DNA of 64,000 bases from NCBI RefSeq assembly GCF_001421565.1, contig NZ_LMKQ01000003.1, positions 32,588-96,587 on the forward strand, in the 5' to 3' direction. This stretch comes from Agromyces sp. Leaf222. Its GTDB lineage: Bacteria > Actinomycetota > Actinomycetes > Actinomycetales > Microbacteriaceae. A program made the translations under genes and the position numbers. This document shows positions 51,816-61,173 of the stretch, piece by piece. Every line of letters begins with the position of its first letter. Position 1 is the stretch's first letter. Below the pieces are notes generated by a model. It made no database searches, was not told the origin of the DNA, and saw only the letters and a list, made by a program, of their open reading frames with translations.

Positions 51816-54391
51816 CGGGCGACCAGCTCGTTCGCCGTGCGCACCACGCGCGCCGAGGTCAGGGCTGCGGGGTCGATCGGATGCGCGTGGCGCACGAGGA
51901 AGACCGTCGTCTCACCCGGCATCAGGGTGACGAGGCCGTCTTCGGTCGAGGCGTCTGGGTCGGCCTTGTCGACGAGGAGCGAGAGGTCGCGAACGAGGGT
52001 CGTGGCCGTGACCCGCACCAGCGTGCCGCCGTCGACGGCCTCGGTGTCGAACGAGAGCCCGGCCTCGGGCAGTCGCGAGTCGCGCGGCTCGGCGAAGAAC
52101 CAGAACCCGCGTTCGTCCGCCTCGCCCGCGGTCGCGCCGGCCGCCGTGAGCGCGGTGGCCACGATGAACTCGGCCGCGGCATCTCCCGGTGCGACGAGTT
52201 CCGCGTCGATCGGCGCCGTCACGGTACCCCCGGCCGGGACCTCGAAGGGCACGCTCCGGGTGGCGATCTCGGCGCCGTCGAACGCGCGGCGCGCGACGAC
52301 GAGCTCACCGGTCCAGGCGGCGTCGGTGTCGTTGGAGAGCACGACGGCGAGGCCGTCGCCGCGCGGCTGCACGGTGACGATGCGAGGCGCGAAGGCGAGC
52401 TTCAGCGCATGCCAGAGCGGCTTCAGCCGCTCGTCGCCGTCGATCGCGGCCCACGAGGTGACCGGCCAGCAGTCGTTCAGCTGCCAGACCACCGCGCCCA
52501 TGGTGTGCGGCGCCCACGAGCGGAAGTGCTCGAGCGCGACGCGCACCGCGTTCGCCTGGTTGAGCTGCATCGCCCAGTGCCAGGTCTCCATGTCGGCGGG
52601 CACGCGGAAGTGCGGCAGCAGGCCGTTCGTGAGCTTGGCGTTGCCCTCGGCCGCCTTCTGGTGCACGATCATGCCGGGCGACTCGGGGCTCAGCGGATCG
52701 TCGGAGACCGAGCGCAGGAGCGTCGACCAGGCCGGTGGGCCCTGCCAGCCGAACTCCGCGACGAAGCGCGGCCGGTGGTCGCGATACGTGAGGTAGTCCT
52801 GCCGGTTCCACTGCTCCCAGAGGTGCATGGTGCCGTGCGGCTCGGCGTTGGGGTGCGGCGCAGCACCGTCGGGCTGCACCGGGCTGAACGGGCTGCCTGG
52901 GCTGTACGGCACGTGCGGGGCGAGCTCGGCCACGAGGGCCGGGAAGAGCTCGTGGTAGTAGTACGCGCCCCAGGTCTTGCCGTCGAGGGCCCGCTTCCAA
53001 CCCCAGTCCTCGTGACCCCAGAGGTTCTCGTTGTTGCCGGTCAGCAGCACGAGCGAGGCATGCGAGGAGAGACGGGCGATCTGCTCGCGGGCCTCGGCCT
53101 CGATCTCGCCCCGGAGGGGCTCCTCCTCGGGGTACGCGGCGCAGGCGAAGAGGAAGTCCTGCCACGTCAGCAGGCCGAGCTCGTCGCAGAGCTCGTAGAA
53201 GTCCTCGGACTCGTAGATGCCGCCGCCCCACACGCGCACGAGGTTCAGGTTCGCCGCGACCGCCTGTCGCAGCCGGCGCTCGTACCTGGCGCGGTCGACC
53301 CGCACCGGCAGGGCGTCGTCGGGGATCCAGTTCACGCCCTTCACGAAGATCGGCCGCTCGTTCACGACCAGCGTGAACGGGGTGCCGGCGTCGTCGGGCG
53401 CGACCTCCCAGCGCACCGTGCGGAAGCCGACGCGGCGGTGCACCGAGTCGAGCACGGTCGCGTCGCCGGCGTCGCCGGCACCTGCGTCGCCGGCACCCGC
53501 GTCGCCGGCACCCGCGTCGCCGGCCAGCAGCGAGACCGACGCCTCGTACAGCGGCTGCGCGCCGTGGCCGACCGGCCACCAGCGCAGGGCCTCCGCCATC
53601 TCGACCGCGAGGTGTGCCGAATCGACCCCCGCATCGAGGGCGAGCTCGACCCGGTGCCCCGCGATCTCGGCCGCGAGCGAGAGCGGCGTGCCCGCGGCAT
53701 CCGCTCGCTCGATCTCGACCGAGACCTCGAGCCGGCCGCCCTCGCCCACCGGCGACGCGACGAAGCGCGCCTCGGCGATGCGCGCGGTCGACCACGATTC
53801 GAGTCGTACCGGCCGCCAGATGCCGCTCGTGTACGTCGCGATGCCCCAGTCCCAGCCGAAGTTGCTGGCCGACTTGCGGATCGCCTCGTAGGGCAGCGGG
53901 TACGGGCGCGGGCGGGCCCCGAGCTCGAGGCTCTGCGCGTTGGCGTACCGGATCGGCGAGCGGAACGCGACCTCGAGCGTGTTCGCGCCCTCGACGAGCG
54001 TCTCGCGCACGTCGACCCGGAACGAGCGGTGCTGGTTGGCGGACTCGAGCACGACGTGGCCGTTCAGCCGAACGGTCGCGACGGTGTCGAGGCCGTCGAA
54101 CACGAGGTCGTGCCGCTCGTGCGCATCGGGCGCCCACTCGAAGCTCGTCTCGTAGGTCCAGTCGACGAGGCCGATCCAGGCGAGGAGCGCCTCGTTGTCG
54201 TCGAGGTACGGGTCGGGGATCAACCCGGCGGCGAGCAGGTCGGTGTGCACGCACCCCGGCACGGTCGCCGTCACGGCGCCGGCCGCGACGAGCCCGTCGG
54301 GTGCCGGGCCCGCCGCGGCGCGAAGCGTCCACCCTGCATGCAGGGCGCGGGTGACGGGTGCGGGGATGATTCGGGTGGGGATGACGGTCAC
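51812..54391 (-). CDS. GH2 beta-mannosidase
   Basis: 859 residues, the family length. Sugar-binding and Ig-like domains come first (ATVPGCVHTDLLAAGLIPDPYLDDNEALLAWIGLVDWTYETSFEW is typical of beta-mannosidases), then the catalytic barrel with acid/base Glu in LLTGNNENLWG and nucleophile Glu in RFVAEFGWQGPPAW. It removes terminal beta-mannose. Start GTG 54391 has GGAG 7 bases upstream and overlaps the permease stop. A variable AGDAG-type linker from a 15-base tandem repeat sits near residue 300. No signal peptide. Confidence 0.93.
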   Translation of the reverse strand: MTVIPTRIIPAPVTRALHAGWTLRAAAGPAPDGLVAAGAVTATVPGCVHTDLLAAGLIPDPYLDDNEALLAWIGLVDWTYETSFEWAPDAHERHDLVFDGLDTVATVRLNGHVVLESANQHRSFRVDVRETLVEGANTLEVAFRSPIRYANAQSLELGARPRPYPLPYEAIRKSASNFGWDWGIATYTSGIWRPVRLESWSTARIAEARFVASPVGEGGRLEVSVEIERADAAGTPLSLAAEIAGHRVELALDAGVDSAHLAVEMAEALRWWPVGHGAQPLYEASVSLLAGDAGAGDAGAGDAGAGDAGDATVLDSVHRRVGFRTVRWEVAPDDAGTPFTLVVNERPIFVKGVNWIPDDALPVRVDRARYERRLRQAVAANLNLVRVWGGGIYESEDFYELCDELGLLTWQDFLFACAAYPEEEPLRGEIEAEAREQIARLSSHASLVLLTGNNENLWGHEDWGWKRALDGKTWGAYYYHELFPALVAELAPHVPYSPGSPFSPVQPDGAAPHPNAEPHGTMHLWEQWNRQDYLTYRDHRPRFVAEFGWQGPPAWSTLLRSVSDDPLSPESPGMIVHQKAAEGNAKLTNGLLPHFRVPADMETWHWAMQLNQANAVRVALEHFRSWAPHTMGAVVWQLNDCWPVTSWAAIDGDERLKPLWHALKLAFAPRIVTVQPRGDGLAVVLSNDTDAAWTGELVVARRAFDGAEIATRSVPFEVPAGGTVTAPIDAELVAPGDAAAEFIVATALTAAGATAGEADERGFWFFAEPRDSRLPEAGLSFDTEAVDGGTLVRVTATTLVRDLSLLVDKADPDASTEDGLVTLMPGETTVFLVRHAHPIDPAALTSARVVRTANELVAR
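53462..53525 (-). repeat. 15-base in-frame tandem repeat inside the GH2 gene
   Basis: Three units GTCGCCGGCACC(T/C)GC (53471-53515), flanked by partial units, encode AGDAG-type repeats between two beta domains. Confidence 0.85.
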
Positions 54392-55317
54392 TTCACGGCT
54401 CCGGAGGTGAGGCCCTTGTAGATCCAACGCTGCAGCAGCAGGAAGGCGATCAGGGTGGGGATGATGACGATGAGCGTGCCTGCGGAGATGATCTCCCATT
54501 CCGAACCGAACGGCCCCTTGAAGCGGAACAGGGAGGTCGAGATCAGGTCCTCGCTCGGCAGGTAGAGGAACGGCGAGTAGAACTCGTTGTAGATGGCGAT
54601 GCCCTTGATGATCACGACCGTGGCGATCGCGGGCTTCAGCAGTGGCAGCACGATACGCCAGTAGATCGTCCAGCGGCTGGCGCCGTCGATCATCGCGGCC
54701 TCGTCGAGCGAGATGGGGATCGACGCCATGAACTGGATGAACAGGTAGATCGCGATGATGTCGGTGCCCATGAAGAGCAGGATCAGCGCAGCCTTCGTGT
54801 CGTAGAGGCCGAGGCCGTTGATCACCTGGAAGGTGGCGACCTGGCTGGTCACGCTCGGGATCAGCGTCGCGATGAGGAACAGCGCCATGACGAGCCGCTT
54901 GCCGCGGAACTCGAACCGGTCGAGCGCGTACGCGGCCATCGTGCCGATGAGGATGGTGCCGACGAGTGAGACGGCGAGCACGATCAGCGTGTTCACGAAC
55001 CCCGCCAGCATGTCGCCGCTCGTGAAGGCCGTGACGAAGTTGTCGAAGTTCAGCCAGTTCTGCGGCGGCTCGAGCGCGCCGGTCGCGCCGTACTCCTGCT
55101 TGGTCTTGAGGCTCGCGAAGAGCACCGAGACGAGCGGCAGCAGCGTGCACACCGCCGCGATGATGAGGCTCAGGTACTTCGCGGTCTTGGCCGGGATGGC
55201 ACGACCGCCGTTCGCGAACAGGTTGCGGCCGGCACGCGAACGGCGCGCTCCCCCAGGGCCGTCCGCGCCGCGCGCACCGCGCGGGTTGATGGCCGGATTC
55301 GTCGTGGTGGCGGTCAT
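54388..55317 (-). CDS. Carbohydrate ABC transporter permease (MalG-like)
   Basis: 309 residues, six helices. The EAA loop with which the ATPase interacts is SIPISLDEAAMIDGASRWTIYWRIVLPLLKPAIATV. An unusual 40-residue Gly/Arg-rich N-terminus precedes the first helix. ATGA overlap with the MalF-like gene and GTGA with GH2 couple it in the operon. Confidence 0.93.
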   Translation of the reverse strand: MTATTTNPAINPRGARGADGPGGARRSRAGRNLFANGGRAIPAKTAKYLSLIIAAVCTLLPLVSVLFASLKTKQEYGATGALEPPQNWLNFDNFVTAFTSGDMLAGFVNTLIVLAVSLVGTILIGTMAAYALDRFEFRGKRLVMALFLIATLIPSVTSQVATFQVINGLGLYDTKAALILLFMGTDIIAIYLFIQFMASIPISLDEAAMIDGASRWTIYWRIVLPLLKPAIATVVIIKGIAIYNEFYSPFLYLPSEDLISTSLFRFKGPFGSEWEIISAGTLIVIIPTLIAFLLLQRWIYKGLTSGAVK

Positions 55318-56282
55318 GTCAGGTCGACCTTCTCGTCGGGGAAGAGCTTGCGCTGGATCCAGGTCACGAGCAGCACGATGATGAGCAGCACGACCGCCAT
55401 GGCGCTGGCGAGCCCCACCTGGCGGAAGTTGAAGGCCGTCTGGATCGTCTGGATGACGAAGGTCGAGGTGCCGTTCGCGCCGCCGGTCATGATGAAGGGA
55501 ATCTCGAAGACCGACAGCGATCCTGAGATCGCGAGGATGAACGAGAGGCCGATCACGCGGCGGATGCCCGGGAACACGATCGCCCAGAACTGCTGCCACT
55601 TGTTCGCGCCGTCGAGCTCGGCCGCCTCGTAGGTCTCGCTCGGCAGCGACTGGATCGCCCCGAGGAAGAGCACGAAGTTCATGCCCATGTAGCGCCAGAC
55701 GCTCGTGCCGGCCAGCGACCAGTTGGCGATGTCGGGGTTGCCCAGCCACTGCGGCGGCTCGGTCACGCCGAACCACGAGAGCACGGTGTCGAGCGTGCCG
55801 TCGGGCTGGAAGAGGTAGAGGAAGACGAAGCCGATGGCCACGCCGTTCAACAGGTACGGGAAGAACAGGATGCCGCGGAACAGGTTCTGGAACCGGGTGC
55901 TGAAGCTCAGCACTGCCGCGAAGTAGAGCGCGAGCCCCATCTGCAGGAACGAGGCCGCGAAGTAGTAGAGGCTGACGCCGAACACCTGGAAGATGCGCGG
56001 GTCGGTGAACACCTGCACGTAGTTGTCGATCCCGACGAAGTTCTTCGTCAGGTCGAGCCCGTCCCAGTCGGTGAAGCTGTACCAGACCAGGTTGACCGCG
56101 GGCCAGTAGGTCAGGAGCAGCATCAGCCCGACGGCCGCAGCGAGGAACAGGTAGGGGGTCAGCCGCCGCAGCACGCGCTTTCGCGTGGTGACGCCGGAGG
56201 GTCGCCTGTCGGGGCGGCCCTCCGGCGCGGTGCGGGCGGCCGGGGCATCCGTCGTTGCGGAGCCCGGTGCCGCGATCGCCAT
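55314..56282 (-). CDS. Carbohydrate ABC transporter permease (MalF-like)
   Basis: 322 residues, six helices after a charged N-terminus. The EAA motif is SLPSETYEAAELDGANKWQQFWAIVFPGIRRVIGL. It forms the channel with the MalG-like subunit. AGAAGG lies 6 bases before the ATG. No ATPase gene is in the locus, so a shared MsiK-type ATPase elsewhere is expected. Confidence 0.93.
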   Translation of the reverse strand: MAIAAPGSATTDAPAARTAPEGRPDRRPSGVTTRKRVLRRLTPYLFLAAAVGLMLLLTYWPAVNLVWYSFTDWDGLDLTKNFVGIDNYVQVFTDPRIFQVFGVSLYYFAASFLQMGLALYFAAVLSFSTRFQNLFRGILFFPYLLNGVAIGFVFLYLFQPDGTLDTVLSWFGVTEPPQWLGNPDIANWSLAGTSVWRYMGMNFVLFLGAIQSLPSETYEAAELDGANKWQQFWAIVFPGIRRVIGLSFILAISGSLSVFEIPFIMTGGANGTSTFVIQTIQTAFNFRQVGLASAMAVVLLIIVLLVTWIQRKLFPDEKVDLT

Positions 56283-56295
56283 GGTTGCCTTCTTC

Positions 56296-57609
56296 CTACT
56301 GCGCGAGCTTGTCGACCGAGGCGGCCCAGCGCTCGTTGAGCTCGGCGAAGTAGCTGTCCTTGTCGCCGTCGGCGGCGCCGCGGGCGATGTCGACGAGCTT
56401 CTGACGGTAGATCGGGCCCCAGAGGTCGATCTGCGAGTCGTTCGAGACGTCGCTCAGCAGGCTCTCCTCGCCGGCCGGGGCGGGGTTGGTCTCCATGAGC
56501 TCGACATTCGCCGCGGTGAAGTCGCCGAGGTTGTCGGGCAGGTCCTTCGCGGAGACGGTGGAGATCATGCCCTGGGTCTCGGTGAAGCCCGAGTCCTCGA
56601 TGAGCCAGGTGATCCAGGCCCATGCGGCGGCCTTCGACTTCGAGTACTTGCTGATGCCCAGGTTGTAGTCGCCGCCGATGATCGCGTGCTGCGTGCCGTC
56701 GAGGTTGGAGGGGAACGCCATGTACCCGATGTCGTCGGCCGAGGCGCCGTTGTCTTCGGCCGCGGCCTGCATCTGGGAGATCGCCCACGAACCGAGCGTC
56801 ATCGCACCGATCTTGCCGGTGCCGATGTCGACCTTCGACTGCTCCCAGTTGGTGGTGAGCGGGTCGGCCTCGGTGAGCCCCGCGTGCACGGCGTCGAACA
56901 GGAGCGAATCGATGGCGTGGATGTCGCTGCCCTCGGTCCAGGGGGCGTCGTCCTTCGCCATGTGGATGCTGGCGTCGGGGTCGTTCGTGATCGAGCCGAG
57001 GTTCGAGAAGGACTGCGAGAGCGGCCAGCCGTCCTTGTAGTTCGTGTAGAGCGGGATCGCTTCGGTGTTGTCCTTGACCTTCTGCAGGTCGGCGATGAAC
57101 GCGTCTTCGCTCGTCGCGGGCTCGGTGATGCCGGCCTCCTCGAAGACCTTCTTGTTGTAGAGCACGCCCTGGGCGTTGCCGCCGATGGCGAGTCCGTACT
57201 GGGTGCCGTCGTAGGTGTGGGTGGTGAGGAAGCGGTACGTGTCCTGGAAGTCGCTCGTCTTGCCGAGCGGCTCGAGGAACTGCTCGAACTGGCTCTGCTG
57301 CATCGTCGGGATGCCGATGACGTCACCGTAGTTCTTGGTCGAGAGGCGGGTCTTCATCTCGCCCTCGTAGTCGGTGATGCCCTCGAACGTGACCTTCACG
57401 TCGGGGTAGAGCTTGTTGAACTCGGCGGCGTACTCGTCGAACGTGCCGTCTTCGACGAGGTCGGTGCGCCAGGTGACGACCTTGAGGTCGCCCTTCACCT
57501 CTCCGTCGATCGTGTTGTCGGGATCGGATGCTGCGCCGGCTGAACAGCCGGTCAGCGCGATCGCGGCCGCTGCGAGCACCGCGAGCCCCGCCACTGCCTT
57601 CTTTGCCAT
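56296..57609 (-). CDS. Sugar ABC transporter substrate-binding lipoprotein
   Basis: 437 residues. Lipobox ALTGC with Cys22; SBP type 1 fold (KVVTWRTDLVEDGTFDEYAAEFNKLYPDVKVTFEGITDYEGEMKTRL, TQYGLAIGGNAQGVLYNKKVFEEAGI, AAWAWITWLIED). First gene of the operon, AAGGAG 7 bases before the ATG. Given GH113, GH2 and GH36 neighbours it probably binds manno- or galactomanno-oligosaccharides; unproven. Confidence 0.92.
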   Translation of the reverse strand: MAKKAVAGLAVLAAAAIALTGCSAGAASDPDNTIDGEVKGDLKVVTWRTDLVEDGTFDEYAAEFNKLYPDVKVTFEGITDYEGEMKTRLSTKNYGDVIGIPTMQQSQFEQFLEPLGKTSDFQDTYRFLTTHTYDGTQYGLAIGGNAQGVLYNKKVFEEAGITEPATSEDAFIADLQKVKDNTEAIPLYTNYKDGWPLSQSFSNLGSITNDPDASIHMAKDDAPWTEGSDIHAIDSLLFDAVHAGLTEADPLTTNWEQSKVDIGTGKIGAMTLGSWAISQMQAAAEDNGASADDIGYMAFPSNLDGTQHAIIGGDYNLGISKYSKSKAAAWAWITWLIEDSGFTETQGMISTVSAKDLPDNLGDFTAANVELMETNPAPAGEESLLSDVSNDSQIDLWGPIYRQKLVDIARGAADGDKDSYFAELNERWAASVDKLAQ

Positions 57610-57716
57610 GTGTCGACTCCTTGTCAGGTTCACCCTTGAACTTGGGGCGCCGCCCGACTGTGCTCCGGGTCGGCTGCGGCAAGAATAGGCATCGCGCAGC
57701 GCTCGCCGCAACTAAA

Positions 57717-57730
57717 TGTCAGCGCTGTCG
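57717..57730. promoter_or_regulatory. LacI-type operator in the mannan divergent region
   Basis: TGTCAGCGCTGTCG is a near-palindrome around CAGCGCTG, fitting LacI-family operators. Two related AGTGCGCT cores lie at 57751-57758 and 57794-57801, the latter abutting TTGACA (minus strand, 57789-57794), a perfect -35 for the operon. Confidence 0.6.
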
Positions 57731-57837
57731 TACACTAATGATCCCTTCCTAGTGCGCTGCAGAATAGATCTGATCAGGGTTTTTCTTCTGTCAAGTGCGC
57801 TAAAGGAAATTGCTAATGTCGTGTAAATGTCCTTCGA

Positions 57838-57866
57838 TAGACAGAACGTCATCCCGTTGTTAGGCT
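57838..57866 (+). promoter_or_regulatory. Promoter of the first LacI gene
   Basis: TAGACA (57838-57843) and TAGGCT (57861-57866) spaced by 17 bases, 33 bases before the GTG start. The start also has a GGAGG ribosome site, so this gene has a leader. Confidence 0.65.
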
Positions 57867-57899
57867 CGCCCTGCGATTGACCGATTCGGAGGGGGCGAA

Positions 57900-58922
57900 G
57901 TGGCGGTGCAACCGAGGGCGACGCTCGACGACGTCGCCCGCCTCGCGGGGGTGAGCTCGAAGACCGTCTCGCGTGTGTACGCCGATCGCGACGTCGTCGC
58001 GCCCGAGACCGTCGACCGGGTGCTGACGGCCGCGAAGCGACTGCGATTCAGGCCGAACACGCTCGCCCGCAGGCTGCGCCGCGGCGGCGGCACGAACACC
58101 ATCGGGTTCGTCATGGGCGACCTCGGAAACCCCTTCTATTACAAGGTCGCCGGGGGCATCGAGGAGGAGCTGCGGCGCAGCGGGTACTCCCTCGTCGTCG
58201 CCACGACCGATGACACCCCCGACGGCGAGGAGCGGGTCGCCGACGCCCTGCTCGCCCAGCGCATCGACGCGCTGCTGCTCATTCCGGCGGCCGACGACCA
58301 GTCCTATCTCGAGGGCGAGCGGCAGCTCGGCACCCCGGTCATCGCGATCGACCGGCCGGCACGCAACCTCATCGCCGACTCGATCGTGCTCGAGAACCAC
58401 CGCGGCACGTTCGAGGCCGTCTCGCGGCTGCTCGAACTCGGCCACCGTCGCATCGCCTACGCGTGCAATCCGGCCGAGGTCTACTCCCAGGCCGAACGGG
58501 TCCGCGGGTACCGCGACGCGATGGCCGCCTACGGGGTGCACGACACCGCAAACCTCGAGCGCCTGACCGACGACCGCGCGATCCGGGCCGAGACGATCAT
58601 CGGCGAGCTCCTCGACGCGCCCGAAGCGCCCACGGCGATCGTCACCGGCAACAACCGCATGACCATCGGCGCGCTCCGCGCACTGCGGGCCCGCCCGGGC
58701 ACGACGGCCCCCGCGTTGATCGGCTTCGACGACTTCGACACCGCCGACGTGCTCGGCGTGACCGTGATCTCGTACGACCCCGTCGAACTCGGCCGGCAGG
58801 CCGCCCGTCTCGCGCTCGAACGCATCGGCGACCCCGGCGGGTTCACCCGTCAGATCGACCTGCCGACCTGGATCGTCGCGCGCGGCACCGGCGAACGACC
58901 CCCGAGCGAGCTGCGGCGTTGA
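57900..58922 (+). CDS. LacI family regulator (mannan locus)
   Basis: 340 residues. The helix-turn-helix ATLDDVARLAGVSSKTVSRVYADRDVVAPETVDRVLTAAKRLRFRPN and hinge ARRLRR are LacI; the periplasmic-binding-like effector domain starts IGFVMGDLGNPFYYKVAGGIEEELR. It is divergent from the ABC operon and probably represses it until a manno- or galacto-oligosaccharide binds. GTG start with GGAGGGGG. Confidence 0.92.
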   Translation: MAVQPRATLDDVARLAGVSSKTVSRVYADRDVVAPETVDRVLTAAKRLRFRPNTLARRLRRGGGTNTIGFVMGDLGNPFYYKVAGGIEEELRRSGYSLVVATTDDTPDGEERVADALLAQRIDALLLIPAADDQSYLEGERQLGTPVIAIDRPARNLIADSIVLENHRGTFEAVSRLLELGHRRIAYACNPAEVYSQAERVRGYRDAMAAYGVHDTANLERLTDDRAIRAETIIGELLDAPEAPTAIVTGNNRMTIGALRALRARPGTTAPALIGFDDFDTADVLGVTVISYDPVELGRQAARLALERIGDPGGFTRQIDLPTWIVARGTGERPPSELRR

Positions 58923-58981
58923 CCGCCGCGCCCGATCGAACCCCGACCGAACCGACCGAACCCCAGATGGGAGCCAGCCGC

Positions 58982-61120
58982 ATGACCGAGCCCCTCGTGC
59001 ACCTCGAGGCCCAGGGGGTCGCCGTCGTGATCGACCCAGCCGGCGGCGCGCTCCCGAGCGTGCTCCACTGGGGCGCCCCGCTCGGCGCCGACCGCGGAGA
59101 CGACGACGCACTCCGCTCCGCGCTCAGCAGGCAGGCGCCGCCCGGCACCCTCGACGCCGCGTGGCAGGTCACCCTCTCACCGCAGGAGGGCGACGGCTGG
59201 AGCGGCCGACCCGGCCTGCAGCTCCGCCGCGGCGGCGTGCTCCTCCGCCCGCGCTGGCGGGTGACGACCTCGCCGTCGACGGCCGACCGTTTCGAGTGCA
59301 CGGCGGTCGACGAGGCATCCGGCCTGCGACTGACCTTCGTCGTCGCGATCGAGGCCGGCGGTATCGTCCGTCTCGAGCAGCGGTTGCGCCACGCCGGCTC
59401 CCCCGACGCACTGCCGGTCGAGGTCGACTGGCTCGAGGGCATCCTGCCGGTGCCGACGACGGCCGACCACCAGCTGAGCTTCGACGGCCGCTGGACCCGC
59501 GAGAAGCGCCCGGTCGTCACCGGCCTGCCCGCGGGCGCGACGGTGCGGCAGACGCGCCGCGGGCGCCCCGGGCACGACTCGCCCGCGCTGCTCGCCCTTT
59601 CGGAGGGCGCACCGCGCTGGAGCTCCGGAAGGGTGTGGGCCGCGCACGTCGCCTGGTCGTCCGACGTGACGTACCGGGTCGACCGCATCACCGACTCGGT
59701 CACGCAGTTCGGCGGCGGCGAGCTGCTGCAGCCGGGCGAGCTCGTGCTCGCGCCGGGAGACGAGCTCGTCGCGCCGCCCGTGCTGTTCGCGTGCTCCGAC
59801 TCCGGGCTCGACGGCATCGCCTCGGCGTTCCACACGATGCTGCGGGCCCGCCCGAGACATCCGGAGTCCGCGCGACCGTTCGTGCTCAACACGTGGGAGG
59901 CGGTCTACTTCGACCACGACCCCGCGAAGGTGACGGCCCTCGCCGAGCGCGCCGCCGCCATCGGCGTCGAGCGCTTCGTGCTCGACGACGGATGGTTCCA
60001 GGGCCGTCGCGATGACACCACGAGCCTCGGCGACTGGGTCGTCGACCGCACCGTGTGGCCCGACGGCCTCGGCCCGCTCGCGGCGCGGGTGCACGAGCTG
60101 GGCATGCAGTTCGGGCTGTGGTTCGAGCCCGAGATGGTGAGTCTCGACTCCGACCTCGCCCGGGCGCACCCCGACTGGCTGCTGCACGACCCGCGGCACC
60201 TCGAGCACGACCCCTCACTGTCGTGGCGCACCCAGTACGTGCTCGACCTCGCGAACGACGACGCCTACGCACACGTGCTCGGCCAGATCGACGCGCTCGT
60301 CGGCGAGCTCGGCATCGACTTCATCAAGTGGGATCACAACCGCGACCTCGTCGAGAGCGTGCACGACGGCCGGCCCGGCGTGCACTCCCAGACCCTCGCC
60401 GTGTACCGCATGTTCGACGAGCTCGAGGCCGCTCACCCGGGTCTCGAGATCGAGTCGTGCTCCTCCGGCGGCGCTCGCACCGACCTCGGCATGCTCGAGC
60501 ACGCCGATCGGGTCTGGGCGAGCGACTCGAACGATCCGGTCGAACGCCAGGACATCCAGCGCTGGACCGGGCTGCTGCTGCCGCCGGAACTCGTCGGCGC
60601 GCACGTCGGCCCGTGGGAGTCGCACAGCTCGGGCCGGGTGACGCCGCTCTCGTACCGCATGGCCACCAGCCTCATGGGTTCGGCCGGTCTCGAGTGGAAC
60701 GTGCTCGGCTGCGACGACGACGAGACGGCCGCGATCACGCGCTTCGCCGCCCTCTACCGGGAGCTGCGCCCGATCGTCCATCGCGGCCGGGTGGTGCACC
60801 CCGACCTCCGCGACCCCGCGTGGCGGGTGACGGGGTTCGTGACCGAGACGCGCGATGCGGCCGTCTACGTCGTCGCGACGATCGCGAGCCTCGAGGACGC
60901 ACGCGCGGAGCGCCTGCGCATCCCCGGACTCGACCCGGCGCGCCGGTTCCGGCTGCGGGTGCGTCGCGAGATCGGCGACGCCGCGTACGGCTGGATCGCA
61001 CCCGAGTGGTTCACCGACGGCGAGATCGAGCTCCCGGGTTCCGTGCTCGAATCGGTCGGGCTCCAGTTGCCGACGCTCTGGCCGGTACAGGCGTTCGTGT
61101 TGCACCTCGAGGCCCTCTGA
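58982..61120 (+). CDS. GH36 alpha-galactosidase
   Basis: 712 residues, the usual length. An N-terminal beta-sandwich is followed by the barrel: FVLDDGWFQGRRDDTTSLGDWVVD, GLWFEPEMV, nucleophile Asp451 in FIKWDHNRD, ESCSSGGARTDLGML, and acid/base Asp515 in WASDSND. It removes alpha-1,6-galactose, e.g. from galactomannan or raffinose-type oligosaccharides. No signal peptide. ATG 58982 has GGGAG 8 bases upstream; ATG 58967 is an alternative. Lies 59 bases after the LacI gene. Confidence 0.93.
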   Translation: MTEPLVHLEAQGVAVVIDPAGGALPSVLHWGAPLGADRGDDDALRSALSRQAPPGTLDAAWQVTLSPQEGDGWSGRPGLQLRRGGVLLRPRWRVTTSPSTADRFECTAVDEASGLRLTFVVAIEAGGIVRLEQRLRHAGSPDALPVEVDWLEGILPVPTTADHQLSFDGRWTREKRPVVTGLPAGATVRQTRRGRPGHDSPALLALSEGAPRWSSGRVWAAHVAWSSDVTYRVDRITDSVTQFGGGELLQPGELVLAPGDELVAPPVLFACSDSGLDGIASAFHTMLRARPRHPESARPFVLNTWEAVYFDHDPAKVTALAERAAAIGVERFVLDDGWFQGRRDDTTSLGDWVVDRTVWPDGLGPLAARVHELGMQFGLWFEPEMVSLDSDLARAHPDWLLHDPRHLEHDPSLSWRTQYVLDLANDDAYAHVLGQIDALVGELGIDFIKWDHNRDLVESVHDGRPGVHSQTLAVYRMFDELEAAHPGLEIESCSSGGARTDLGMLEHADRVWASDSNDPVERQDIQRWTGLLLPPELVGAHVGPWESHSSGRVTPLSYRMATSLMGSAGLEWNVLGCDDDETAAITRFAALYRELRPIVHRGRVVHPDLRDPAWRVTGFVTETRDAAVYVVATIASLEDARAERLRIPGLDPARRFRLRVRREIGDAAYGWIAPEWFTDGEIELPGSVLESVGLQLPTLWPVQAFVLHLEAL

Positions 61121-61161
61121 ACTGGGGGCGGCAGGCGCCGCTACCCTCACCGGGCCCGGAG

Positions 61162-61167
61162 TAGGGT
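61162..61167 (+). promoter_or_regulatory. -10 element for leaderless second LacI gene
   Basis: TAGGGT, 6 bases before the GTG start, no ribosome site. Confidence 0.55.
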
Positions 61168-61173
61168 GCACCT

